From Ahaetulla prasina (lineage: Eukaryota; Chordata; Lepidosauria; Squamata; Colubridae): a stretch of 64,000 nt of DNA. A model generated the notes under the pieces. It was not told the DNA's origin, did not search any database, and saw only the letters and a program-made list of their open reading frames with translations. The first letter of the stretch is position 1; each line of letters starts with the position of its first letter. Shown piece by piece: positions 51,660-62,868 of the stretch. The DNA lies in NCBI RefSeq assembly GCF_028640845.1, contig NC_080543.1:7198959-7262958 (forward strand), read 5' to 3'. A program made the position numbers and the translations under genes.

Positions 51660-52320
51660 ACTGGGTGACTTTGGGCCAATCACCAAGAGATTGAGAGTTC
51701 TAGTCCCACCCAGGAAAGCCAGTTGGGTAACATTGGGCCAATCACCAAGAGATTGAGAGTTCTAGTCCCACCCAGGAAAGCCAGTTGGGTGACATTGGAC
51801 CAATCACCAAGAAATTGAGAGTTCTAGTCCCACCCAAGAAAGCCAGCTGGGTGACATTGGGCCAATCACCAAGAGATTGAGAGTTCTAGTCCCACCCAGG
51901 AAAGCCAGTTGGGTGACATTGGGCCAATCACCAAAAGATTGAGAATTCTAGTCCTACCCAGGAAAGCCAGCTGAGTGACATTGGGCCAATCACCAAGAGA
52001 TTGAGAGTTCTAGTCCCACCCAGGAAAGCCAGCTGAGTGACATTGGGCCAATCACCAAAAGATTGAGAGTTCTAGTCCCACCCAGGAAAGCCAGCTGAGT
52101 GACATTGGGCCAATCAACAAGAGATTGGGAGTTCTAGTCCCGCCTTAAGCATGAAAGACATCTAGGTGACTTTGGGCCAATCATTCCCCCTCAGCCCAAC
52201 CTCACAGGGTGGTTGTGGGAGAAAGTAGTAGTGGGAGGAAGGAGCACTAGGTATGTTTGCCACCTTGAGTTATAATATAATTAATAAAGTTGGAAAATAA
52301 TAAATAAATAAATAATAACA
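51660..52320 (+). mobile_element. SINE with internal 62-bp tandem expansion
   Basis: A 62-bp unit (gccagttgggtgacattggg..., carrying 'gagttctagtcccaccc') repeats about eight times at 51659-52150. It is followed by a SINE 3' part 'gactttgggccaatcattccc...ctcagcccaacctcacagg' and an ATAA tail. The unit includes a B-box-like sequence. Confidence 0.85.
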
Positions 52321-53001
52321 TATCAAAAGACAGGGACTCTATCAGCATACTGACTATACCTAGAAGAATTAATGAATTAATGAAGTGGAAGGAATAGATT
52401 AAAAAAAAGAAAAGAAAAGAAGAAAGAAAAATAAAAGGCCAAAAGAAAGAGGTTTTTTTCTTTTTTTAGAGAACAGAGCAACATCATTTGGCGGAAATCT
52501 TAAAGCAAATCTTTTGTGAAATGATAACTGATTTGACGAGCGTGTTCTTTTGAAAAAGCGCAGTTCAGTCTTCTTAACTGTAGCCATCATCAAAGCACTA
52601 AAGAAAGCAATGCTAAAATTTAAAAAAAGGAATGGCATTTTTTTTTAAACACGTTAAAAAAGAAGAAGAAAAACAGACCAGCGCAGGCGGCGGTAGTTGA
52701 AAACCAAAATGACAAAACTAAAAGAGGCGATCTACAGATTGCAAAATTTTTATGTTGGATTGGACTCAGGAAAGAACAACAACAACAAATCCATACATTT
52801 CCTTCTTAATCCTCATGCAGGTAAAAATGTACAACATGTTATCATAATATATAAAATGTAATCTTCATATTCTGAACTCCAGCTACTTCTAAAGAGTTTG
52901 CGAATGGATATTTGTTCAAGTGAAAGAGAGGCTAGAAACCCAAATCTATTCCGGAAAATGGTTGTGTTTGAACTTCTACCATGGCTGATTAATCTGCAGT
53001 A
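52321..53001. other. Unassigned sequence
   Basis: A-rich and T-rich tracts; no recognised repeat family or gene. Confidence 0.5.
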
Positions 53002-53780
53002 CAGATAAGCCTTGACTTACGACCACAACTGAGCCCGACATTTCTGTCGCTAAGTGAGACAGTTGTTGAGTGAGTTTTACCCCATTTTACCACCTGTCTT
53101 GCCACAGTCGTTAAGTGAATCACTGCAGCTGTTAGTGACATGGTTGTTAAATGAATCTCGCTTCCTCGTTGACTTTGCTTGTCGGACGGTCACAAAAGGG
53201 GATCGCATGACCCCGGGACACTGCAACCGTCATAAATAGGAGTTGCTGAGCATCTGAATTTTGATGTCATGACCATGGGGATGCTGCAAGGGTCATAAGC
53301 AAGGGTGGGCTGCTGGGGGTTCGGGAGAACCTCTAGCTAAGATTCAGAGAACCACCAAATCCCACTCCTGGCTGGCTCCAGCCACCCTGCTCCACCCCTT
53401 CCTGGAGTCCCTATGCAGCCCATTTTGGATGCAGGTAAGTGCAGAGCATGTGTGGAGGCTCGGGGAGGGCAAAAAATGGGTGTATTGGAAGTTCAGGAAT
53501 GCCAGAAACGGGCCCGTTTCTGGCCTCCAGAGATTCTCCGGAGCCTGGGGAGACCATTTTCATCTTCCCGGAGGCTCAAGGAAAGCCTCCGGAGCCTGGA
53601 GAGGGCAAAAACGCACACATATCTGCCGTGGTGCAGGAGACCGACTAGGCCACACCCACCCAGCAACAAAAAAAGAATGTTTTTTGAAGCCCACGCCTGG
53701 TTGTAAGGGCAAAAAACGGTCATAAGGCACATTTTTCAGTTGTATCTTTGCACATGTTGTTGTAAGTCGAGGATTGCCTA
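53002..53780. mobile_element. pogo/Tigger-like MITE with nested hAT
   Basis: Left terminus 'cagataagccttgacttacg', right terminus 'gtaagtcgaggattgccta', with TA on both sides. The body order matches the other copies. A hAT MITE at 53300-53699 interrupts 'gggtcataag'. Confidence 0.85.
53300..53699. mobile_element. hAT MITE nested in pogo-like MITE
   Basis: It starts CAAGGGTGGGCTGC and ends GAAGCCCACGCCTG. Flanks GTCATAAG and GTTGTAAG match at 6 of 8, both within the MITE phrase. The interior resembles 58197-58605 in reverse order. Confidence 0.85.
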
Positions 53781-54291
53781 TATGTTCCACCCTCCAAAAA
53801 AGACAGACTTTTGAAGACTGTGAAATCCTGGCAAGCTTGACCTTCAAAAATGCTGCCTTTATCCCTAACAATCAAATGTCAGTCAACGTCTTTCATAAGA
53901 ACGGAGACATGATCATGCTGCCGTGCATAAGAAATACTGCATCATTCTAAAAACTGGATCTTATTGGAGGGCTCGTTATCTGATAGGAAGCTGCTGTGAT
54001 GGGAACATAGAATTATGCTAAACAAGATCATCAATGCTTCCAACCCATATTATCTATCCTGAATAGCTGCAGTTCCCTAGGGATTTTCTTATTTTCTGCT
54101 TCTTGATCGGTAGGAGAATGTTGGACATCTGCTGCAATTCTCTTCCCTATAAAATATTTGCAAGACACAATGGCGTAGAGCTTCTGTTTAAACCACTCGG
54201 AGGACAAAGAGTCTGCCAACCCACAGTGAAGTGTGTTTTACGATGAACCACTTTTTAGAAAAAAATATTTTAAGGATCAATTCACACAGAG
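53781..54291. other. Unassigned sequence
   Basis: No recognised repeat or gene. Confidence 0.45.
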
Positions 54292-54658
54292 CAAGGGTGG
54301 GATTCAGCCAGTTCGGACCGGTTCGGGAGAACCGGATGCTAATTTTAATCTGGTTCACTGAACCAGTAGTTGCAAGGACTGGCTGACTCCACCCACCCTG
54401 CCCTTCCCTTCCCAGGAATCTCCACGTAGCTCATTTTGGATGTCAGATAAGTCCAGGGCCCGCACGGAGGCTCTGGGAGGGTGAAAAATGGGCCTACTGG
54501 AAGTTCTGGAAGTCAGGAAATGGACCTGTTTCTGGCCTCCGGAGAGCCTCCAGAGCCCAGGGGAGGCTCAAAAAAAAACAACCTCCGGAGTCTGGGGAGG
54601 GTGAAAATGCCAGTAGGCTGAGTAGGTCACACCCACCATGGCTATGCCCGCCCAGCAA
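54292..54658. mobile_element. hAT MITE, right end missing
   Basis: It starts CAAGGGTGGGATTCAGCC with 'ggttcgggagaaccgg' and an interior shared with 48724 and 53300. It breaks off at 'ccgcccagcaa', where Penelope-like sequence begins. Confidence 0.75.
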
Positions 54659-54722
54659 CTGATGACATTACCTAGTTGGGTCATGAAACGTCTACAAGAT
54701 GCAAGAACCAAGGACTCCACAG
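54659..54722 (+). mobile_element. Penelope-like terminal fragment with hammerhead-like core
   Basis: CTGATGA (54659-54665), stem II around 'cattacctagttgggtcat', GAAACGTC (54685-54692). Stem I pairing is poor here because upstream sequence belongs to the hAT element. Confidence 0.5.
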
Positions 54723-55046
54723 CCCTTTATTTTTACCCAGGCGTGGCCTCAGAGAAATGGCCACGTCTAATGAAACGTGGTTGAACTTGAAGTGTTGCAT
54801 TGAGTTGCACCAGGCTAGTCCATGAATGAGGAGAGCAATTTTAAATCCCACAGGTTTCTAGCTAGAAATTTGAAGAGATACCTTGGGGAAAAAAAGCCAT
54901 GATAAACAACTTCTGTTGCCAAGACAACAACATGGACATTCTGATGAATTCATCCAAGGTCAGAGACGAGCTGGATAAAGAAGTGCTTTGTCGGAGCCAT
55001 TGACAATATCTAGTTGAACTTGGCTGTTCTTGAAAATGCTAAATGG
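54723..55046. other. Unassigned sequence
   Basis: No recognised repeat or gene. Confidence 0.45.
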
Positions 55047-55625
55047 TGTTGTGGCCCGCCGTCAGCCAGCAGAGCTGGCAGCAGAATCAGACAGTGAGGA
55101 GGTTGGGGAGAAACATGGGCCAGTCTTCGGGGCTGGGGAAAGCTTGGATGAGGGCTTTGCGTCGGAGGCAGAGAGGGAGATAGACAGCAGCGAGGCAGAG
55201 GAACATCTGGAGCCCATTCCCAGTGTGCACATGGGCAGAGCTGCCAGAAGACAAGAACAACTCAGAAAGCAGGGTCGACTCAGGAGTAAAGCCACACCTT
55301 GGAAGTGATTGGCCCCTCCCAAGGAAACAAAAGAGGAGCGAAAGGGGAGGCAGTTTTTGCAGGAAACAATTTGGTCGGTCGGTTGTTGCAAGAGTGGAAA
55401 GTTCCGTTCGTGACTCTAAGTTTTGCCTTGTACTGCGTTTGGAAATAAGTTACGTGGCAGTTTGCCAAACGAGATAAGGGGCATTGAGAAATATTCCTTT
55501 GAAAAACTATTTGGACGGGCCTTGCTGACTGTGAATGAATGTAATTCACAGTCATGTAAATAAAGGAGGTTTTGCCGGGACTAAGACTCTGCTTCCTGCT
55601 TTTTAAGGAAGCCTAGGTCAGAACA
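55047..55625 (+). mobile_element. Solo LTR, family B, uninterrupted copy
   Basis: The 579-bp element is TGTTGTGGCCCGCC...CCTAGGTCAGAACA with flanks AATGG (55042-55046) and AATCG (55626-55630), 4 of 5 matching. AATAAA lies near 55559. It serves as the reference for the interrupted copy at 34836-36445. Confidence 0.88.
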
Positions 55626-55805
55626 AATCGGGACTGAAACAATTGGTGCTTGCAAGGCCAGTATCATTGGGCTGGAGGCTAGGCTAAATAATGTTATTAT
55701 TTTTTTAAAAAAAACTGCAAAAGCAGGGAAGCCACTACCGCACTATTGTAACAACAGTTAAGAGTCGATCTTAAATTTGACTAGTCTAATTTGGTTTGGC
55801 TACTC

Positions 55806-56128
55806 TAGAGAAAAGAAGAACTAGGGCTGACATGATTGCAGTACTCCAATATTTGGGGGACTGCCACAAAGAAGAAGGGGTCAATTTATTTTTCAATAAA
55901 TAAAAGCAACAGAGGGCAATGGATGGAAACTAATCAAAGAGAGAAGCCACCTGGAATTAAGGAGACACTTCCTAACTGTGAGGACCATTAACCAGTGGAA
56001 CAGAAGTTGCCTTCAGAAATCGTGGACGCTTCATCACTGGAAGTTTTTAAGAAGAGACTGGACAGTCACTTGTCTGAAAAGGTATTCCTTTGAGTAGGGA
56101 ACTGGACTAGAGGTCCCTTCCAGATTCT
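55806..56128 (+). mobile_element. CR1 LINE 3' fragment
   Basis: 'gaactagggctgacatgattgcagtactccaatatttg' to 'ggactagaggtcccttccagattct'. The 3' tail runs into the pentanucleotide array. Confidence 0.88.
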
Positions 56129-57717
56129 ATTCTATTCTATTCTATTCTATTCTATTCTATTCTATTCTATTCTATTCTATTCTTCCCTTCCCTTCCCTTC
56201 CCTTCCCTTCCCTTCCCTTCCCTTCCTTTCCCTCCATTCCATTCCATTCCATTCCATTCCATTCCACTCCACTCCTCTCCTCTCCTCTCCTCTCCTCTCC
56301 TCTCCTCTCCTCTCCTCTCCTCTATTCTATTCTATTCTATTCTATTCTATTCTTCCCTTCCCTTCCCTTCCTTTCCCTTCCCTTCCTTTCCCTTCCCTTC
56401 CCTTCCCTTCCTTCCCTTCCCTTCCCTTCCCTTCCCTTCCTTTCCTTTCCTTTCCCTTCCCTTCCCTTCCCTCCCATTCCTTTCCTCTCTCTCCTCTCCT
56501 CTCCTCTCCTCTCCTCTATTCTATTCTATTCTATTCTATTCTATTCTATTCTATTCTATTCTATTCTATTCTATTCTTCCCTTCCCTTCCCTTCCCTTCC
56601 CTTCCCTTCCCTTCCCTTCCCTTCCTTTCCCTCCATTCCATTCCATTCATTCCATTCCATTCCATTCCATTCCATTCCATTCCATTCCATTCCATTCCAT
56701 TCCACTCCTCTCCTCTCCTCTCCTCTCCTCTCCTCTCCTCTCCTCTCCTCTATTCTATTCTATTCTATTCTATTCTATTCTATTCTATTCTATTCTATTC
56801 TATTCTATTATTCCATTCCATTCCATTCCATTCCATTCCATTCCATTCCATTCCATTCCATTCCACTCCTCTCCTCTCCTCTCCTCTCCTCTCCTCTCCT
56901 CTCCTCTCCTCTCCTCTATTCTATTCTATTCTATTCTATTCTATTCTATTCTATTCTATTCTATTCTATTCTATTCTATTCTTTTCTTCCCTTCCCTTCC
57001 TTCCTTCCTTCCTTCCTTCCTTCCTTTCCTCCATTCCATTCCATCTCCTCTCCTCTCCTCTCCTCTCCTCTCCTCTCCTCTCCTCTCCTCTCTCTCCTCT
57101 ATTCTATTCTATTCTATTCTATTCTATTCTATTCTATTCTTCCTTCCTTCCTTCCTTCCCTTCCCTTCCTTCCTTCCCTTCCCTTCCTTCCTTCCCTCCC
57201 TTCCCTTCCCTTCCCTTCCCTTCCCTTCCCTTCCCTTCCCTTCCCTTCCCTTCCCTTCCACTCCTCTCCTCTCCTCTCCTCTCCTCTATTCTATTCTATT
57301 CTATTCTATTCTATTCTATTCTATTCTATTCTATTCTGTTCTGTTCTGTTTTATTCTATTCTTCCTTCCTTCCTTCCTTCCTTCCTTCCTTCCTTCCCTT
57401 CCTTCCTTCCTTCCTTTCCTCCATTCCATTCCATTCCATTCTATTCCATTCCATTCCATTCCATTCCATTCCTCTCCTCTCCTCTCCTCTCCTCTCCTCT
57501 CCTCTCCTCTCCTCTCCTCTCCTCTATTCTTTTCTATTCTATTCTATTCTATTCTATTCTATTCTATTCTATTCTATTCTATTCTATTCTTCCCCTTCCC
57601 TTCCCTTCCCTTCCCTTCCCTTCCTTCCTTCCTCTCCTCTCCTCTCCTCTCCTCTCCTCTCCTCTATTCTATTCTATTCTATTCTATTCTATTCTATTCT
57701 ATTCTATTCTATTCTAT
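56126..57717. repeat. Higher-order pentanucleotide array
   Basis: About 1.6 kb made of blocks of ATTCT, CCCTT, CCATT and CTCCT-type units, cycling in that order. ATTCT blocks begin near 56126, 56322, 56516, 56750, 56916, 57098, 57286, 57523 and 57664, giving super-periods of about 140-240 bp. It grows from a CR1 tail. Confidence 0.95.
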
Positions 57718-58140
57718 ATGCTTCATGCTAGCACTGATGATGTTATGTAGTTGGGTAGTGAACTGTCTGTAAGAAAACAGCCAAGCTCAGAAAGCGCCCT
57801 ACAGTTCAACCCTATGCTATAAATATTCTCTTCTACGGTACAAACCTCTCCAGCAGCCAATATCCAGATAAGCAGGGATTGACACCGGGCAAACAATCTA
57901 GCAGAAAGCAATACCCTAATCACAGAAGCACTGAGGATAAAATCACACCTCAACCAAAACTGGCAGAGGCAAGCCACTTCTGTATATAAACAGGGAGCAA
58001 ACCCCACTCCCTTCTAACACTTACCTAGTTACCTAGTTGGGTAATGAAATGTTTGCAAGAAAACAGCCGAGCTCAGAAAGCTCAGGATAGAAGCCCACAG
58101 TTCGACCCTGAACTACAAATATTCCCTTTTATTGATATAT
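57718..58140 (+). mobile_element. Penelope-like element remnant with direct terminal repeats
   Basis: Two related segments, 57731-57836 (actgatgatgttatgtagttggg) and about 58026-58134 (ttacctagttgggtaatgaaatg), both continue with 'aagaaaacagcc(a/g)agctcagaaagc' and 'acaaatattc'-like sequence, about 290 bp apart. This fits the head-to-tail pseudo-LTR arrangement of Penelope-like elements. No RT or GIY-YIG coding is left. Confidence 0.55.
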
Positions 58141-58196
58141 GTTAAAAGGTGGATGCACGACAAAGGAACGTGCTGGCAAAATAGCATTGGTCTGGG

Positions 58197-58605
58197 CAGG
58201 GGTGGACTTCAAAAATTTTAGCAAGGGGATCTCTGCCCGGTTGCTGGGTGGGCGTGGCCATGGTGGGCGTGGCCTAGTCAGCCTCCTGCACCATGGTGGG
58301 GGGGGCTTTTTGCCCTCCCTGGGCTCCAGAGGCTTTCCTTGAGCCTCTGGGAGGATGAAAACTGCCTCCCCAGGCTCTGGAGGCCCTCTGGAGCTTCCCG
58401 AACTTCCAATAGGCCTGTTTTTCACCCTCCCCAAGCCTCCTCATGCACCCTGCATTTACCTGCATCCAAAACGGGTCGTGTGGGGACTCCTGTGAGGGGC
58501 GGGGTGGGGCCAGCCAGGAGTGGGATTTCAGGGTTCTCCAAACTGCACAGAATCTTAGCTAGAGGTTGTCCCGAATCCCTGAGAACCCCCAGCAGCCCAC
58601 CCCTG
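58197..58605. mobile_element. hAT MITE, exact 8-bp TSD
   Basis: CAGGGGTGGACTTC...CAGCCCACCCCTG, 409 bp, with exact GGTCTGGG at 58189-58196 and 58606-58613. Interior 'aaaattttagcaag' and GC-rich blocks match 62869. Confidence 0.94.
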
Positions 58606-58613
58606 GGTCTGGG

Positions 58614-59361
58614 CCCTGTTCTTTTGTAAGTAAAGCTACAAAAATAAAATAAAATAAAATAAATACTAGTCTGAAACCTTTGAAAATTACTGCACATTGG
58701 AACAGTTCAGGAATGTGGGATGTGGGGTTCGAGGAACGAATACAGTCCCCGAAGGACAGGAGAGTAAAACCTCTCCCCAAACCATTTAGCTGAGCTTGCT
58801 TTAAAACTGACAGTATGGTGAAATATAGGTTTATAATGGGTTTTTCACTGGCAAATGCCTTCCGTTCATTAGGCCTTAAAAGGGAGCTAATGACCAATTA
58901 GACGGGGGTCTTTGCAAAACTGCGTGTCTCCTATAGGCAGCTCGACACTGACCGGGTTAAGACTATTATCAGATCTCAAAAGTTAGTTTTATCTCAGTTA
59001 TTTCACTCCGCACAGTTTTACCAGCCACCGCCGTTCCTCGCCCAAGCAAAAACTAACTGAAAGAGGATATTTTTTTTTAACAAAAAATATAAGATCTGAA
59101 TGATTATGCACGACTGGAAGGAAAGAGAGTGAGGGGGGCAAGGTTTTAATGCATTAGGCAGCCGCTGAATTGATTTCCATGAACATTGATTTATATCGCT
59201 CTTCTATATGCATGTAAATATTTCAACCCATTAGCTGGTTTGTATAATAAGACAGATTAACGTTTCAATAATACTTTACATATTTTGCTATTATACCCTC
59301 GGAGTTTTGATGTCCCCGCATTCCAAGAAAGGGTTGTTAGATTTACACACATCTCTATATG
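58614..59361. other. Unassigned sequence
   Basis: A short AAAAT run lies near 58640-58662. Nothing else is recognised. Confidence 0.5.
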
Positions 59362-59764
59362 CAGGTAGTCCTCGAGTTACAACCATAATGGAGACTCACC
59401 ATGAGGACCCTAAGTCGTCATGGTCGTAAAATGGGTCGGTGTCGTGACTGACCCGATTTCATCACATTTTTCAAAGTTGTTAAGCAAACATGTCTGGCAT
59501 AAAGAGAACACCCTGGGCATTAAACGAATGCCACGGTCGTTAAGGGAACCCATTGTTCAGGGTCGCGCGGTTTTGCGGAAAACCGAATGTAAGTGTTCAT
59601 TTTTGGCAAAACCATTGTAAAACAGAATCACGCATCTGAATGTTGGTCACATGACCACAAAGAGGGCCTGACTGTCGGAGTTTTTGAATCCGGGTCCCCT
59701 TTTTCAACTCCATCGCGATTTTGAATGGTTGCTAAGCTACCTGTCATAAGTCGAGGGCTACCTG
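59362..59764. mobile_element. pogo/Tigger-like MITE, full length
   Basis: Left end CAGGTAGTCCTCGAGTTAC and right end GTCGAGGGCTACCTG are good inverted repeats. The 403-bp interior has the usual 'gttaagcaaa...cattaaacgaatg' pattern. TA follows the right end but not the left. Confidence 0.85.
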
Positions 59765-59770
59765 TACACT

Positions 59771-60255
59771 GAAGAACTGCATCCAGTTTAGCTCGCCACG
59801 ATGTAAACAAGATGTTGAGACTCTAGAAAGAGTGCAGAGAAGAGCAACCAAGATGATGAGGGGACTGGAGGCTAAAACATATGAAGAACAGTTGCAGGAA
59901 CTGGGTATGTCTCGTTTAATGAAAAGAAGGACTAGGGGAGACATGATAGCAGTGTTACAATATCTCAGGGGTTGCCCCAAAGAAGAGGGAGTCAAGCTTT
60001 TTCTCCAAAGCACCTGAGGGTAGAACAAGAAGCAATGGGTGGAAACTGATCAAGGAGAGAAGCAACTTAGAACTAAGGAGAAATTTCCTGACAGAACAAT
60101 TAATCAGTGGAACAACTTGCCTGCAGAAGTAAATGCTCCAACACTGGAAATTTTAAAGAAAATGTTGGATAACTATTTGTCTGAAGTGATATAGGGTTTC
60201 CTGCCTAAGCAGGGGGTTGGACTAGAAGACCTCCAAGGTCCCTTCCAACTCTGTT
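59771..60255 (+). mobile_element. CR1 LINE 3' fragment
   Basis: The frame 59832-60017 reads MQRRATKMMRGLEAKTYEEQLQELGMSRLMKRRTRGDMIAVLQYLRGCPKEEGVKLF, then a frameshift. 3' UTR 'ggttggactagaagacctccaagg' and an ATTCT tail. Confidence 0.93.
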
Positions 60256-60512
60256 ATTCTATTCTATTCTATTCTATTCTATTCTATTCTATTCTATTCT
60301 GTTCTGTTCTGTTCTGTTCTGTTCTGTTCTGTTCTATTCTATTCTAAATGTGCATGTATTGTGTTATGCTCTATAGATTCGATTCGATTCGATTCGATTC
60401 GATTCGAGTCTAGTCTAGTCTAGTCTAGTCTAGTCTAGTCTAGTCTAGTCTAGTCTAGTCTAGTCTAGTCTAGTCTAGTCTAGTCTAGTCTAGTCTAGTC
60501 TAGTCTAGTCCT
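60252..60512. repeat. (TATTC), (TGTTC), (GATTC) and (TAGTC) microsatellite series
   Basis: Successive pentamer blocks follow the CR1 tail: TATTC to about 60298, TGTTC to about 60333, a gap, GATTC at 60378-60406 and about twenty TAGTC units to 60510. Confidence 0.95.
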
Positions 60513-61117
60513 ATTCCATACCTGTCCTGCCACTGGTAAATGGAAAACTGATTTTGGAATTTCTTGACTCCAGAATGTAGAAATTATTACTGGTAATAGA
60601 TTTCCAATTCTATTAAAAATGCTTCTATCCCTATTTTAAGGATAAAACCCATTTTCCCCAAAATTGCGGGGAATTGTGTGTTGCAGGTTGAAGGGGGTGG
60701 GTGGGTGGGTAAGGGAGGGATAACTTGGCCAGAGAGCCTTCAAGAGGCTGTTCCCAGAATTTTGAGAGCTGCTTCTCAGCCTGAGGTGATGGGAACCTCA
60801 GTCCCAACTTCAATTGATCAGCTCCTCCCCGCCCCCTCCTTTCATTTATCCAAGATTGTCCACCTGATTATTTCTTTTAAAAAATTAATTATTTAATCTC
60901 AAATTCTAGGGTGTTGTTTTTATTTTTTTTCCCTGGCTGTATCATTTATCAGTTGAAGTGATTTCCAGCTAATGCCGTCTGAGACATGGGAACATCAGCA
61001 CAAATTCATTATCGTGACATTACCTAGAAGTCACTTCGCCCGATGCATTATTTATCGTGTGATTGGTTGAATGGATATCCTGATTTATCGCCTGGCGCTC
61101 AAGAGAATTTGTCTAGG
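60513..61117. other. Unassigned sequence
   Basis: No recognised repeat or gene; a short GGGT run near 60695. Confidence 0.5.
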
Positions 61118-61185
61118 GCAGAGGACTTCCAACTTGGCGGCTTTAAGACTTGTGGACTTCAACTCCCAGAATTCGCCAGCCAGCT
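61118..61185. mobile_element. Half of the palindromic hAT MITE family
   Basis: 'ggacttccaacttggcggctttaagacttgtggacttcaactcccag' matches one arm of the element at 37888. The other arm is missing. Confidence 0.6.
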
Positions 61186-61261
61186 ATGTAATACATGTAC
61201 ATTCAGAAACCGGAAGATCCTCTTTCGTAAACCGGAAAATCGTCTTTTGGAAACTGGAAGA

Positions 61262-61265
61262 TAAT

Positions 61266-61307
<42 letters not shown>
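61262..61307. repeat. (AAC)n microsatellite
   Basis: About fourteen AAC units abut a minus-strand CR1 tail. Confidence 0.95.
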
Positions 61308-61308
<1 letters not shown>

Positions 61309-61527
61309 GAGTTGGAAGGGACCTTGGAGGTCTTCTCGTCCAACCCCCTGCCCAGGCAGGAAACCCTACACCATTTCAGACAGATGATTATCCAACATTT
61401 TCTTAAAAAATTCCAGTGTTGGAGCATTCACAACTTCTGCAGGCAAGTTGTTCCACTGATTAATTGTTCTAACTGTCAGGAAATTTCTCCTTAGTTCTAA
61501 GTTGCTTCTCTCCTTGATTAGTTTTGT
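61308..61527 (-). mobile_element. CR1 LINE 3' fragment
   Basis: 'gagttggaagggaccttggaggtcttctcgtcc' to 'ggaaatttctccttagttc' is the complement of the CR1 3' UTR and C-terminus. Confidence 0.9.
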
Positions 61528-61815
61528 TAATCATCTTTTACTTCCCGGTGGTCATGTGACTTACCTTCCGATGCTTGACAACTGGTTCGTATTTATGACG
61601 GTCGCAGTGTGATTTCCCATTTTCCGACCTTCTGACAAGCGAAGTCTAACGAGGAAGCCAGATTCATTTTGCAGCCGTGTTACTAATTTAACAACTGCAC
61701 TGATTCTCTTAACAAACGCGGCAAGAAAAGTCGTAAAACGAGACACAAGCCACTGAACAAATTTCTCACTTTGTAACATGAATTTGGGGCTCCATTGTGG
61801 TCATAGACTGAGGAC
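61528..61815 (-). mobile_element. pogo/Tigger-like MITE, 5' part missing
   Basis: 'ggtggtcatgtgacttaccttccgatgcttgacaactgg' to 'ggtcatagactgaggactacctg' matches the reversed MITE, right terminus kept. Confidence 0.75.
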
Positions 61816-62333
61816 TACCTGCATTAAAGTACGGCTTATTAAACGTATTAAAAAAAGATGTAAAAATCACCGCCCAACGGAACATATTGGGCGCCGTTCA
61901 GATTTCTAAAACAAAGAAAAAGGACGGTTGAAAAGATCAAAACACCTTCAGCCAACAAACGGAAGAAAGAAGGAGGAAAGAAAGGAAAACAAAATGATTT
62001 CCTTGGGTAGGGAGTAGAAAAAACAAAACAAAAACCCAAAAGGTTTCCTCACTAAGCAGGCTCGGCTTTGCCTTCTTGCTCTCTTCAAGGGTTAGGTCAA
62101 CACAGATCAAAGGCTAAAAACTTGGCCTGCCAATCCACGCAAATTTTATTTGAAATCTGACCCGAGTGGTCGTGCTGGGTCTCTGATCTTTGATTCTCAG
62201 ATCACTTGTGCCTTTTGTCTGTTGGTCCTTGCTCCTTTTTAACCCCTGTCTGTCATGGCAAACTCTGCTCTAACCACCACCCCCTTCCCTCCCTTCCTGC
62301 AGACAAGCCCTCTTTCCAAACCCTTTCAGCTTC
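61816..62333. other. Unassigned sequence
   Basis: No recognised repeat or gene. Confidence 0.45.
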
Positions 62334-62341
62334 ATCTAAAG

Positions 62342-62847
62342 CAGTGGTTCTCAACCTTTATAGTGCTGTGACCCCTTTAATACAATTCCCCACGATGTGG
62401 CGACCCCTTTAATACAATTCCCCACGATGTGGCGACCCCAACCGTAAAATTATTTTCGTTTTGAATTTATCGCGCCTGAAGCCGTATTGGCTAGCGATCT
62501 GAACTGCTTGCGATTGCCTTGAGGACGGAGGCATTAAAGCGGAGACTCCTCCCCTATTAAGTTTATCGCGCCTGAAGCCAGATTAGGCTAGCGATTGGGA
62601 GTGATTGCAGCTGGCTTGAGAGGGAGACGTCAGAGCAAAGATTTCTCTCTTTTTTAATTCATCGTGCCTGAAGCTGAATTCGGCTAGCGATTTGAAGAGC
62701 CTGCAGCTGGCTTGTGGAGTCAACCATTGGAGTGCGATTCTTCGACTCGCAAGTATACTTCCCATATTTCCGATGGTCTTAGGCGACCCCTGGCAAATCC
62801 TCATTCGACCCCCAATGGGGTCCCAACCCACAGGTTGAGAACCACTG
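62342..62847. mobile_element. hAT element with internal repeats, exact TSD
   Basis: CAGTGGTTCTCAACC...GGTTGAGAACCACTG, 506 bp, perfect terminal repeat, exact ATCTAAAG at 62334-62341 and 62848-62855. Inside, a 33-bp unit (taatacaattccccacgatg...) is duplicated, and a unit of about 90 bp starting 'tttatcgcgcctgaagcc' recurs three times in diverged form. Confidence 0.95.
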
Positions 62848-62868
62848 ATCTAAAGAAAGTGAAGGATG

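Noticed and set aside
51659..52150. Regular 62-bp repeats resembling a CRISPR array
   Set aside because: Units are contiguous without unique spacers, carry SINE sequence, and the DNA is vertebrate.
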